Shown one piece after another: positions 49,907 to 57,810 of a DNA stretch of 64,000 bases. Source of the DNA: Streptomyces litmocidini. GTDB taxonomy: Bacteria; Actinomycetota; Actinomycetes; Streptomycetales; Streptomycetaceae. Position 1 is the first letter of the stretch; each line of letters begins with the position of its first letter. The stretch lies in NCBI RefSeq assembly GCF_014649755.1, contig NZ_BMTQ01000006.1, positions 335,149 to 399,148 on the forward strand. The letters run 5' to 3'. The notes below the pieces were generated by a model that saw nothing but the letters and a program-made list of their open reading frames with translations, made no database searches and had not been told where the DNA came from. The translations under genes and the position numbers were made by a program.

Positions 49907-50643
49907 GTGGAGGCGGCGCGGCGCTGGCCGGCGGCCGAGGGCTTTCGCCGGGTGCCCGGCGGCTGGGTGAGCGACGGGAAGCCGGACGTGCTGCTCACCG
50001 CCGGCGAAGTGGCGCATTCCCGGGCCGGCGACGTGTTCGCCGAAGATCTGGACGCCGCCGCCCGGCTGCGGCTGGCCTTCGGGCTGCTGGACCTCCTCGA
50101 CGAATACTGGGTCACGTGCGAGATCCGGTTCGCGAACGAGGGCGCAGAGGTCCCCTGCCGGCCGACGTGCTGGGGGACGGTTACCGTGAGCGCCCGGAGG
50201 CGGACCGACATGCCGAGGCCGTCACCTACTCGCTGTGGGTGGACTGGTTCGAGGACCCCGCCACGTCCGCGACGGCCTTCGCCGAGGTCCTCGGCGACGA
50301 CGTCGACCGCGTGGTGACCGAGGCGTCGGAAGCCCCGCTCCGCGGGGCCCGTCGGGTCCTGGAGTGCTCGGGCCCGGTGCGCTGGACGGTGAAGGAGCCG
50401 ACGCACCGCGCCGCCGTGCGGCTTCCCGCCCTGCACCCCGCCCTCTTCCACACTCTCCGGGCGGGCTTCCACGACGTCCACGGCGACCTGGAACCGGCTG
50501 GCGCACCGGCCCTCCTCGACCGGCTGGAACTCCCCGCGGACACCCGGCACCTCGCCGAACTGCGCCACGTGCTCGCCGCGGGGCACAGGAACCACTACCG
50601 CAGCCCCGGTGCCTGGGACGACGCGGTCCGCTCCTGCTCCTGA
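49907..50643 (+). pseudogene. Frameshifted gene of unknown family
   Basis: A well-supported start (GTG 49907 with GGGAGG upstream) opens a frame reading AAEGFRRVPGGWVSDGKPDV, then LDLLDEYWVTCEIRFANEGA. Near 50145-50155 the coding signal moves to the next frame, which continues LPADVLGDGYRERPEADRHA, YSLWVDWFEDPATSATAFAE and ends at 50643 with GAWDDAVRSCS. Both halves have high GC3, so one gene of about 245 codons has lost or gained a base. It could be a real mutation or a sequencing error. I do not recognise the family. Confidence 0.6.
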
Positions 50644-50726
50644 GCGGAAGGCCGCGCGGAGCGGGCCGACTCGGCGTCGTCCGCCGCATCCCGCGGCACC
50701 GGCGCCGGTGGCCCGGGCCACGGGGC

Positions 50727-51665
50727 CTACGCGTCGGTGGTGGAGGGGTCGAGGGAGTCGACGCCCTCCATGAAAGCGAGCATCCGGGCGTTGACCACCT
50801 CGGGGTGGTCGATCTGCGGTCCGTGGCCCGTCGCCGCGATGATTTCGGCACGGGCCCCGGGGACGAGGCGCGGAACCCGTTCCAGTTGCCGCTTCGGGTG
50901 TACGAGCAGGCTGTGCTTGCCCATGATGACGTAGAGCGGGGTCCGGATGGAGCGCAGCGCGTCCTCGGTGAGCGGCAGCGGGGCGGGGCGGCGGATCCGG
51001 TACGCGCGGGCGCCGAGCTGGATCCACCGGCGCATCTCCGGGACGGCGAGGACCGGCTGGTCCAGCCAGGCCGCGAGGCGCGGTCGCAGCACCTCGGGCG
51101 CGAAGCTGGCGAAGAGGCTGACGAAGACCCAGGCGAAGAAGCGCAGGCCCACCTTCTCCAGGCCGCCGGGGTCGAGGGCGGTGACCGAGGCGAGCCGTCC
51201 GGGCCGGCGGTGGGCCTGGTTGAGCACGAGCCAGCCGCCGTAGGAGGAGCCGACGAGGTGGACGCGGTCGAGGCCGAGCGCGTCGAGGGCCTCGTCCATC
51301 CACTGGGCGGCGCGCTCGGGCTGCCACATGGGCTCGCGGTGGATGCTGCGGTTCGCGTCGCCGGGGGTGTCGAGGGCGTAGACGGGGCGGTCGAGGCTGA
51401 GACCGGGGGTGTTGGGGTACCACATCGCCGAGCTGTAGCCGGCGCCGTGGATCAGGACGATCGGGGTCCGGGACTCGGTGGCGGGGTCCGCAGGCCCGTA
51501 CCGGTAGACGTGGGTGGTGCCGAAGCCGGTCTCGACGTCCGTCTCGGAGCGCACGGGCGCCCCCTTCGCGTAGAGCACATCGGCGGCGGCGAAGTAGCGG
51601 TCGCGGAGCGCGTCGTCGACGTAGCGGCCGACGTCGCGTCGTACACGGGTGGCGTTCTCGGACAC
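50727..51665 (-). CDS. Alpha/beta-hydrolase fold protein
   Basis: A 312-residue hydrolase. The oxyanion region is VLIHGAGYSSAMWYPN, the nucleophile elbow is LVGSSYGGWLVLN (Ser in GSSYG), and the catalytic His is probably in ATGHGPQIDHPEVV. An acidic residue in the strand after YVIMGKHS would complete the triad. Substrate unknown. It is divergent from a TetR gene, with two palindromic operators in the 127 bp between them, so it is likely repressed by that regulator. Confidence 0.88.
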   Translation of the reverse strand: MSENATRVRRDVGRYVDDALRDRYFAAADVLYAKGAPVRSETDVETGFGTTHVYRYGPADPATESRTPIVLIHGAGYSSAMWYPNTPGLSLDRPVYALDTPGDANRSIHREPMWQPERAAQWMDEALDALGLDRVHLVGSSYGGWLVLNQAHRRPGRLASVTALDPGGLEKVGLRFFAWVFVSLFASFAPEVLRPRLAAWLDQPVLAVPEMRRWIQLGARAYRIRRPAPLPLTEDALRSIRTPLYVIMGKHSLLVHPKRQLERVPRLVPGARAEIIAATGHGPQIDHPEVVNARMLAFMEGVDSLDPSTTDA

Positions 51666-51693
51666 GGGACACCTCCGGAAAGATCAACTCTTG

Positions 51694-51733
51694 ATGGTAC
51701 GACCGTACCATAAAAATGATACGGCGGTATCAT
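51694..51733. promoter_or_regulatory. Two TetR-type palindromes in the divergent promoter
   Basis: ATGGTACGACCGTACCAT (51694-51711) and ATGATACGGCGGTATCAT (51716-51733) share the form ATGRTAC-n4-GTAYCAT. Their centres are 22 bp apart, two helical turns, ideal for two dimers on one face. Confidence 0.8.
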
Positions 51734-51792
51734 GAAAGAGGTCCGGGAGCCCGTCCCGCGAACCCGTCACCGATGAACGGAGCCACCGGCCC

Positions 51793-52428
51793 ATGCCGAA
51801 GCGTGTGGATCACGAGGAGCGACGCGCACAGATCGCCGAGGCGCTCATCCGGGTCGCGGGGCGGCGGGGCCTGCACGCCGTGGGGATGCGCGACGTGGCC
51901 GCGGAGGCCGGCGTCTCGCTCCGACTCGTGCAGTACTACTTCGAGACCAAGGAGAAACTCCTCTTCCACGGACTCCAGCACCTGACCGACCGCTTCACCG
52001 CGCGGGTGGGAGCCCGCCTGGCCGCCACGGGGCCGGAACCGGGCCCCCGCGCGACCGCCGAGGCGCTGCTGCTGGCCTCCCTCCCGACGGACGAGGAGGG
52101 CCGCACCTTCCACCTCGTCTACAGCTCCTACGCCATCCTGTCCGTGACGGACGAGGCACTGGCCTCCCAGCCGTTCGTCGACCACCCCGACGCCGCGGAG
52201 AACGCGCTGACCGGTCTCCTCGAACAGGCCCGGGAAGCGGGCCTCACCGCCCCGGACATCGATGCGCGCGTGGAGGCGATCAGCCTGCTCGCCATGACGG
52301 CGACCATGGGCACCAGCATCCTGGTGGGCCAGCGCGATCCCGAGTCGGCCGTCGCGGTGCTCCACCACCACCTGGACCGGATCTTCACGCCCGGCCCGAC
52401 GCAGGCGGTCGCGACGGGCCGCGCCTGA
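51793..52428 (+). CDS. TetR-family regulator of the divergent hydrolase
   Basis: A 211-residue repressor with a clear helix-turn-helix (AAEAGVSLRLVQYYFETKEKL, residues 30-50) and a C-terminal ligand-binding domain (residues 60-200). The ATG at 51793 lies 60 bases after the second palindrome. Autorepression and control of the alpha/beta-hydrolase gene are inferred from the two operators. Its stop borders the remnant of an ATPase gene on the other strand. Confidence 0.88.
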   Translation: MPKRVDHEERRAQIAEALIRVAGRRGLHAVGMRDVAAEAGVSLRLVQYYFETKEKLLFHGLQHLTDRFTARVGARLAATGPEPGPRATAEALLLASLPTDEEGRTFHLVYSSYAILSVTDEALASQPFVDHPDAAENALTGLLEQAREAGLTAPDIDARVEAISLLAMTATMGTSILVGQRDPESAVAVLHHHLDRIFTPGPTQAVATGRA

Positions 52429-52429
52429 C

Positions 52430-52562
52430 GCCCGGCGACCAGTTCGCACCAGACCGTCTTCCCGTACGGCCCCTGCTCCACGCCCCACCGCGCCGCCACC
52501 GCGTCCAGCAGCGCCAGCCCGCGCCCCGACTCGGCGCCGTTCGCCGCGTCCCGGTCGTCCAG
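52430..52562 (-). pseudogene. C-terminal remnant of a HATPase (anti-sigma-factor-like) gene
   Basis: The minus strand from 52562 encodes DDRDAANGAESGRGLALLDA, then VAARWGVEQGPYGKTVWCEL. This is the G2-box end of the RsbW-like ATP-binding proteins common in streptomycetes. Nothing upstream of 52562 on this strand continues the domain. About the first 100 residues are missing. Confidence 0.7.
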
Positions 52563-53027
52563 GCCTCACGCCCCTTCGACACCGACGAAGAGGTCACGGC
52601 CAAGGTCATCACACGACGCTCCCGGGCATGGATCTTCGAGGACCGGGAAGGCCCCGCATCCTGGGCCGTCATGCACGAGTCGATCCTGCGGCAGCCCATC
52701 ATCGGGGCGAACGACATGGCCGAGCAGTTGGCGCACATCGCCGCCGTAGCCCGTCGCCGAACCTTCATTCCACAAATCCTTCCGTGGAGCGCGGGAGCTC
52801 ACCCGTTCATGATGGGCACGGCATGGCTGATGTCTTTCGGAGACGCCCCACCGCTGATGTACACCGAGGGTATGTACAGCGGCCAGATCATCGATGATCC
52901 GGAAATCCTGGGGTACTACACGAAGGCCTACGATCGGCTCAGGGCCGCAGCCCTGTCGCCCGCGGCGTCCCTGAAGATGATCGAAGCAGCAGCAGAGGAC
53001 TACCGAAATGGCAAGCTCCCCCGTTGA
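52563..53027 (+). pseudogene. N-terminally truncated DUF5753 (Scr1-type antitoxin-like) regulator
   Basis: The plus frame from about 52563 reads RPFDTDEEVTAKVITRRSRA, then SWAVMHESILRQPIIGANDM, SFGDAPPLMYTEGMYSGQII and ends LKMIEAAAEDYRNGKLPR. This is the second half of the DUF5753 domain that normally follows an XRE helix-turn-helix. The DNA-binding domain and the first half of DUF5753 are missing. The frame joins directly onto the HATPase remnant, so a deletion removed both 5' ends and their divergent promoters. An internal ATG at 52671 could still give a short product. Confidence 0.72.
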
Positions 53028-53280
53028 TTTGAGCGCCGCCTTCTGGCGCAAGAGCAGCTACAGCAACGCTGCCGAGGGCATGTGCGTCGAAGTGGCGGAG
53101 GGCTTCGCGCGCTGGCGCAAGAGCAGCTACAGCAATGGCGATGGCGGCGAGTGCCTCGAAGTACGGGACGACCTCCCCGGCCTCGTCCCCGTCCGTGACT
53201 CCAAGCGCCCCGACGGCCCCGTCCTCCTTCTCCCCGCCGCCGCGTGGGCGCCGTTCGTCGAGGCCGTCAAGGCGGGTTGA
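53008..53280 (+). CDS. DUF397 protein with duplicated WRKSSYSN motif
   Basis: A 90-residue DUF397 protein, normally the small partner of a DUF5753 regulator. It carries the family motif WRKSSYSN twice, followed by CVEVAEGF and CLEVRDDLPGLVPVRDSKRP. A 23-base sequence is repeated exactly at 53044-53066 and 53113-53135, which explains the doubled N-terminal half. The ATG at 53008 overlaps the end of the truncated regulator by 20 bases. Since the regulator is broken, the protein may have lost its partner. Confidence 0.85.
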   Translation: MASSPVDLSAAFWRKSSYSNAAEGMCVEVAEGFARWRKSSYSNGDGGECLEVRDDLPGLVPVRDSKRPDGPVLLLPAAAWAPFVEAVKAG

Positions 53281-53283
53281 GGC

Positions 53284-54201
53284 CTATCCCCGGCGGGCCG
53301 CGCGGACCTGGTCGTTGATCGCCCAGGCGTCGGCGACCGGGCCCAGGTGGGCGAGCTTGTCGGGGTTGATGACCGAGCGGATGGTCTGGACGCGGCCGTC
53401 GACGACGTCGAGGGACAGCGTGTGCAGGACCTTGCCGTCGCGGTCGCGGACGAGGGCGCCGGGCTGGCCGTTGACCTCGTGCGGCTCCAGCGTCAGGTCC
53501 ATCCGGAGCATCACGGGGAAGACCGCGGCGAGCAGCTTGGCCACGTTGTCCGCGCCGGCGATCGCGCGGGCGAACTGCGGGGCCTTGCCGCCGCCGTCGC
53601 CGACCATCTGGACGTCGGCCGCGAGGAGGCCCCGCAGGCCGTCGACGTCGCCGCCCTTGAGCGCGTCGAAGAAGCGGGCGGCGAGTTCCTGACGTTCGGC
53701 GCGGTCGGCCTCGAAGCGGGGCCGGCCGTCCCGCATGTGCCGCCGGGCGCGTACGAGGAGCTGGCGGCAGGCCTGCTCCGTGCGGCCGACGGCGGAGGCG
53801 ATCTCGTCGAAGCCGAAGCCGAAGACCTCGCGCAGCACGAACACGGAGCGTTCGAGGGGGCTGAGGCGCTCCAGGAGGAGCAGCGCGGCCATGGACACGG
53901 AGTCGGCGAGTTCGGCGGCGCGCTCGGGGTCCTCATACGGGTCGTCGAGGAGGGGCTCGGGGAACCACGGGCCGATGTACTCCTCGCGGCGGACGCGCGC
54001 GGAGCGGAGCACGTCGATGGCGACGCGGGTGACCGTGGCGGAGAGGAACGCCTTGGGGGACTCGGGCACGGTCGAGGAGGCGTCGTACCGCAGCCACGTC
54101 TCCTGGACGGCGTCCTCGGCCTCGCTGACGCTGCCGAGCATCCGGTACGCGATCGAGAACAGCAGGGGTCGCAGTTCCTGGAACTCCTCGACCTTGCCCA
54201 T
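53284..54201 (-). CDS. ECF41-type RNA polymerase sigma factor (SigJ-like)
   Basis: A 305-residue extracytoplasmic-function sigma factor. Region 2 (RPLLFSIAYRMLGSVSEAED) and region 4 (LSPLERSVFVLREVFGFGFD) are followed by a SnoaL-like C-terminal domain that replaces a separate anti-sigma factor. All three ECF41 hallmarks are visible: PWFPEP (for WLPEP), DGGGK and NPDKL. The C-terminal domain is known to modulate activity. The gene is 12 bases downstream of its usual partner, a carboxymuconolactone-decarboxylase-like gene, under a promoter matching the ECF41 consensus. Confidence 0.93.
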   Translation of the reverse strand: MGKVEEFQELRPLLFSIAYRMLGSVSEAEDAVQETWLRYDASSTVPESPKAFLSATVTRVAIDVLRSARVRREEYIGPWFPEPLLDDPYEDPERAAELADSVSMAALLLLERLSPLERSVFVLREVFGFGFDEIASAVGRTEQACRQLLVRARRHMRDGRPRFEADRAERQELAARFFDALKGGDVDGLRGLLAADVQMVGDGGGKAPQFARAIAGADNVAKLLAAVFPVMLRMDLTLEPHEVNGQPGALVRDRDGKVLHTLSLDVVDGRVQTIRSVINPDKLAHLGPVADAWAINDQVRAARRG

Positions 54202-54213
54202 GTCACTCCCCGT

Positions 54214-54687
54214 TCAGTGGAACGCGCCGACCTCGTAGCCGCCGGCCGGCTGCTTGCTGATGATGTTCATGCGGGTGGCGGCGTTCATGAAGGAAACCAG
54301 AAGGACGAGGGCCGTCATCTGCTCCTCGTCGAAGTGCTGGGCGGCCCGCTCCCAGACCTCGTCGCTGACGCCTTCGCCGGCGTCGGCGACGCGGGTGCCC
54401 TGCTCGGCGAGGGCCAGGGCGGCGCGCTCGGCCTCGGTGTAGACGGTGGCCTCGCGCCAGCCGGCGACGAGGCCGAGGCGGACGGGGCTCTCGCCCGCCG
54501 CGAGGGCCTCCTTGGTGTGCATGTCGAGGCAGACGCCGCAGCCGTTGATCTGGCTGATGCGGAGGGAGACGAGCTCCTGCACGGCGGCCGGAAGGGTGGA
54601 GTCCTTGAGGATCCGGCCGGCGGCCATGAGGTGCTTGAGGGCCTTGCCGGCGGTGGGGCTGGCGAAAAAGTCGAGTCGCGCGTCCAT
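54214..54687 (-). CDS. Carboxymuconolactone decarboxylase/AhpD-like protein, ECF41 partner
   Basis: A 157-residue AhpD-like helical protein. The redox motif is INGCGVCLDMHTKEAL with a CxxC and a nearby His. The N-terminus (DFFASPTAGKALKHLMAAG) and RLGLVAGWREATVYTEAERA are typical of the group linked to ECF41 sigma factors. It probably has peroxidase or disulfide-reductase-like chemistry. It is first in the two-gene unit with the sigma factor. ATG 54687 follows a GAGGAGACACC leader. Confidence 0.9.
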   Translation of the reverse strand: MDARLDFFASPTAGKALKHLMAAGRILKDSTLPAAVQELVSLRISQINGCGVCLDMHTKEALAAGESPVRLGLVAGWREATVYTEAERAALALAEQGTRVADAGEGVSDEVWERAAQHFDEEQMTALVLLVSFMNAATRMNIISKQPAGGYEVGAFH

Positions 54688-54735
54688 CGTGGTGTCTCCT
54701 CGGTTCGGTGCGGGCCGGTGGGCTTGCGTTCCCGA

Positions 54736-54762
54736 GACGAGACAGCGCGGCGTCCTGTGACA
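54736..54762 (-). promoter_or_regulatory. ECF41 target promoter
   Basis: On the minus strand TGTCACA (54762-54756) and CGTC (54739-54736) are separated by exactly 16 bases, matching the published ECF41 consensus TGTCACA-n16-CGTC. It lies about 50 bases before the decarboxylase-like gene, indicating autoregulation by the sigma factor. Confidence 0.85.
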
Positions 54763-54899
54763 CGGTCTCCGCTGTGATCCAGGTCTCAGGCGGCGGGCGA
54801 CGATCGCGGGGGCGTGATCTGCCTGGGCCTGTGCCTGTTCCTGGCGTGGGGGCGGTTCGGTCCCGAAACGTTCGCCGCGTGAGCGCTTACGATCCGTCC

Positions 54900-55208
54900 A
54901 TGGCCGTCTCTTCGAGCTCCTCCTCGCGTCTTTCGCTCTGGTCCCGGGACTCGTTCCTGTCGATCGGTTCGGTCGGCTCGACCCTGTCGATCGGCTCGGT
55001 CGGGTCGTTCCTCTCGGTCGGGTCGATCGGCTCCGCCGCCTCGGCGCTCTCCGTCGGGTCCTGGGCGAGCGTCGGCTCCCTGCTGTCGGCGCGGTCGTGC
55101 TGGTCGGTGCTCTCGTACCGCTCCGGCCGGGGCGTCATGGCGGCGGGCGCGGCCCTCGCGGTGGCGGGGGCCGTCGCGGTGACGGCGGGGGCGCGCCGGG
55201 GCCGCTGA
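54900..55208 (+). CDS. Ser/Gly repeat protein with C-terminal hydrophobic segment
   Basis: A 102-residue protein dominated by the repeat S-(I/V)-G-S-(V/I)-G-S: SIGSVGSTLSIGSVGS, FLSVGSIGSAASALSVGS. A hydrophobic C-terminal stretch (MAAGAALAVAGAVAVTAG) could be a membrane anchor. Third positions are about 94 percent G/C. No ribosome site is evident before ATG 54900. A GTG at 54879 is an alternative. The opposite strand also has an open, charged frame (54887-55138), so strand assignment is not certain. Function unknown. Confidence 0.55.
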   Translation: MAVSSSSSSRLSLWSRDSFLSIGSVGSTLSIGSVGSFLSVGSIGSAASALSVGSWASVGSLLSARSCWSVLSYRSGRGVMAAGAALAVAGAVAVTAGARRGR

Positions 55209-55247
55209 CCCTCCGTACGCCGCCGCCGTGCACTCCCGCCGTACGGC

Positions 55248-55673
55248 TCAGTCGGCCTGCGGCCAGTCCCAGCCGAGCTGGAGGAAGAGGCCGAGGCGGT
55301 CGCTCACGGCGCGGATCTCGGAGATCTTCCCGTCGACCGGCGTGAGGATCCAGATCGCCTCGACGTCGAAGGCACGGCCGGTGGGCTCGGGCATGCGCGG
55401 GTGGGTTCCGTCGTGGACGCCCCGCTGCGTGACGCGGGCGACCACGCGGTCGCCCTCGGCGACGAGCTCGTCCACGCGGACGGTGAGCGGGTCGAACGCG
55501 GCGAGCTGCCGGCGCAGGCCGTCGAACGCCGCTCCCGGCTCGTCGGCCTCGCCGTGGATGATCTTGTTGTGGTCGACGACGTCGTGCGCCATGAACTGCG
55601 GCAGGCCTTCGAGGCGGCGGTCGCTGACCGCCTCGAAGAAGCCGAGCACGGCCTTCTTGTCCTGATCCGACAT
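55248..55673 (-). CDS. SnoaL-like (ester cyclase type) NTF2-fold protein
   Basis: A 141-residue SnoaL-like protein: KKAVLGFFEAVSDRRLEGLP, HDVVDHNKIIHGEADEPGAA, LVAEGDRVVARVTQRGVHDG and a closing GKISEIRAVSDRLGLFLQLG. The conserved H, D and E residues of the family are present, but substrate is unknown. ATG 55673 begins directly with SDQDKKAV. The roughly 160 bp up to the next gene hold only a presumed divergent promoter. Confidence 0.85.
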   Translation of the reverse strand: MSDQDKKAVLGFFEAVSDRRLEGLPQFMAHDVVDHNKIIHGEADEPGAAFDGLRRQLAAFDPLTVRVDELVAEGDRVVARVTQRGVHDGTHPRMPEPTGRAFDVEAIWILTPVDGKISEIRAVSDRLGLFLQLGWDWPQAD

Positions 55674-55836
55674 CAGGATCCCCCTGTACGAACGGTTTTC
55701 GATCAGGCGGATCCTGGTGCCGCATCAGCCGGAGTTCGTCCCGTAGTGCCTCAGATCGCGGTCGGCACAGATCTCGACGAACGCGACGTCCGAAATCCGC
55801 CAGTACGCTCGCGGTCGATCGGGCGAGGATCCGCTC

Positions 55837-56478
55837 ATGATCGCTGAAGAGCAGGGAATCCGTATTCGGCATCGCGGGCACGAACCGCAGGTCCATCCCA
55901 CCGCCTACGTCGCCCCGACGGCCACGCTGGTCGGCGATGTCCGCGTGGGACCGCGGGCGCGGGTGATGTACGGTGCCGTGCTCGATGCCGAGGGGTCCCG
56001 GATCGAGGTCGGGGAAGCTGCGGTGATCTGCGAGAACGCGGTGCTTCGCGGGTCTGCGGTCGCCGGCGATCAGCCGGTGCTTGTCGGCGACCACGTCTTC
56101 GTGGGGCCGCATGCCACGCTGCTGGGCTGCGAGGTCGGCAGGTGCGTCTACGTGGCGACCACGACGACGGTCCTGCAGTGCGCACGGCTGGGGGCCGGCT
56201 CGGTTGTCGCCGTCGGCGCGCTCGTCCATGCGCGCACCGTTCTGCCGGACGAGTACTTCGTGCCGCCGCACACCGTGGCGCTTGGCGCACCGGTGCGGCT
56301 GCTGGCCCCTGGCGATCCGGGCCTGGCCGAGGCCGTCGGCCGGGTGGGCTTCGCGCAGGTGGCGTTCGGTGTGGACGCGGAGCGGACCGACCGGATCGGC
56401 CGGTACGAGCGCATCGCGGAGGTGCGCGTCGCCGAGTTCGGCACGCATGCCGACGATGAGGTTCTGAATCTCGGCTAG
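55837..56478 (+). CDS. Gamma-carbonic-anhydrase-like hexapeptide-repeat protein
   Basis: A 213-residue left-handed beta-helix protein. Hexapeptide repeats run from about residue 20 to 140 (AYVAPTATLVGDVRVGPRAR, VLVGDHVFVGPHATLLGCEV). Of the zinc-ligand His found in gamma carbonic anhydrases only part can be placed (GPHATL), so enzymatic activity is uncertain. The stop codon TAG coincides with the first bases of the adjacent MITE-like element, so the native C-terminus may have been altered. Confidence 0.82.
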   Translation: MIAEEQGIRIRHRGHEPQVHPTAYVAPTATLVGDVRVGPRARVMYGAVLDAEGSRIEVGEAAVICENAVLRGSAVAGDQPVLVGDHVFVGPHATLLGCEVGRCVYVATTTTVLQCARLGAGSVVAVGALVHARTVLPDEYFVPPHTVALGAPVRLLAPGDPGLAEAVGRVGFAQVAFGVDAERTDRIGRYERIAEVRVAEFGTHADDEVLNLG

Positions 56479-56654
56479 GGCCTGTCGTCACCTTCCCGTC
56501 TGCCCCGCGAGGCCTGGCGCGCGCCCCCTTCGCCGCACCGGGCGAAAGCCCAGGCACGTCCAGTACGAGGGCTTCCACCCGGCCGCGGGGAGCACGCACC
56601 GGACGCCGCGGGGCCGCCCTTCGGGCGACGGCGGGAACGTGACGACAAGCGCTA
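56476..56654. mobile_element. MITE-like element with 25-bp terminal inverted repeats
   Basis: Bases 56476-56500 and the complement of 56630-56654 match at 21 of 25 positions, with the shared core TGTCGTCAC-n-TTCCCG. The element is 179 bp with no coding potential and several internal GC-rich stems. The left end starts exactly at the carbonic-anhydrase stop codon TAG, and the right end abuts an IS end, so it lies at a nested insertion point. Confidence 0.65.
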
Positions 56655-56724
56655 GGACTTGTCCGGCCGATCATGTCCGGAGCGGGATGACCCCAATCGC
56701 TGCGATGGTGGTACCGAGGAACAT

Positions 56725-57387
56725 ATGGCCGCGTCTGCCGTAACGGGCGGCAACGGCCCAGGCGCGAACTCAAGCACCGCCCTGCCCCGCCTGCTGATCA
56801 GCGGGGACTGCATGATGGGGTTTATGAAGTCTCTCACCGCGGCGGGGCTGCGCATCGTGGAGGAGTGGACCGCGCCCGACAGGCTCGTTCCGCCCACCGT
56901 CATCGGACAGGCGCCGAGCGTCCCGTTCGAGGACGGGCGCGTCGAGGCCTTGAGGGACTTCCTCGATCCGCTCCTCCAGGAGAAGGCGAACGCCGACTGG
57001 TACCGGCTGGCGGTCGAAGGAGGACTCTTCTCCGAGACCGACCGCAGGTTCCTGATCGCCCTCAGCCCCGGCCGGGACCGCCTCTCGCGATGGCACTGCG
57101 TCGAGCTGCAGAGCGAGTGGGACATCATGAGCAAGGGCGCTGACGGGCTGCTCGGCAGCGCCCCCTACCGGCCCGAGTTCAGCATGCTGTCGCTCGACGG
57201 GAACGTGCTGTGCTTCGCCACGACGTGGGAGCACGCGATCAGCACCTCGGTGCTGAAGGCGCCGCACCGTTCGCATGTCCTCCGCCACTGGGCGGAGGGG
57301 CTGACGGACGGCTCCATGGATGACATGGGCGATCCGAACGACCTGCCGCTGAGCGTGGCGGCACGCCGCTGGCTCGACCACCACTAG
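56725..57387 (+). CDS. Passenger gene of unknown function inside IS-derived element
   Basis: A 220-residue protein with high GC3 and a good ribosome site (GAGGA before ATG 56725). It reads LLISGDCMMGFMKSLTAAGL, IVEEWTAPDRLVPPTVIGQA, SETDRRFLIALSPGRDRLSR and FATTWEHAISTSVLKAPHRS. I recognise no family, and there are no membrane segments or signal. Its stop TAG falls at the junction with the internal IS end. A cargo gene carried by a transposase-less element is likely. Confidence 0.65.
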   Translation: MAASAVTGGNGPGANSSTALPRLLISGDCMMGFMKSLTAAGLRIVEEWTAPDRLVPPTVIGQAPSVPFEDGRVEALRDFLDPLLQEKANADWYRLAVEGGLFSETDRRFLIALSPGRDRLSRWHCVELQSEWDIMSKGADGLLGSAPYRPEFSMLSLDGNVLCFATTWEHAISTSVLKAPHRSHVLRHWAEGLTDGSMDDMGDPNDLPLSVAARRWLDHH

Positions 57388-57388
57388 G

Positions 57389-57810
57389 AATTTGTCCGAC
57401 TGATCACGTTCGGAGCCAGATAGCAAGGGTGGGTCGGTGCGGACGCCGGCCGCATGCTGATGCGCACGGACGATGGTGGAGCCGACCGAGATGTCCCAGT
57501 CGATCTCACCTGCCGCGTCGGCCGCGGCCTGGGTCTGCTGGAGCAGACGCTCCCACGTCCCGTCCGCGGACCACAGTCGACGGCGTTCGTAGACGGTCTT
57601 CCACGGCCCGAACCGCTCGGGCAGGTCACGCCACTGCACCCCGGCCCGCACCCGGTGCAGAATCCCGTCGATCACCTGCCGGCGGTCACGCCACCGGCCA
57701 CAACGCCTGTTGCTGACCGGCAGGAACGGCCGCAGCCGTTCCCACTCGGCATCACTCAGATCGCCCCGCCCCATACCCGCATCGACGACCCAGGTGCGGC
57801 GCAGCCACAT
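57389..57810 (-). pseudogene. IS5-family transposase, N-terminal half only
   Basis: From ATG 57810, itself inside the terminal repeat, the frame reads GRGDLSDAEWERLRPFLPVS, RQVIDGILHRVRAGVQWRDL, PERFGPWKTVYERRRLW, DWDISVGSTIVRAHQHAAG. These are the N-terminal domain and the first acidic position of the DDE region of IS5-group transposases. After about 135 residues the sequence ends at the internal IS end without its own stop. The catalytic C-terminal half is missing, so it is inactive. Confidence 0.8.

Noticed and set aside
54887..55138. Minus-strand charged repeat ORF
   Set aside because: Kept only as an alternative; the plus-strand product has a terminal hydrophobic segment and slightly better codon use, so it is preferred.
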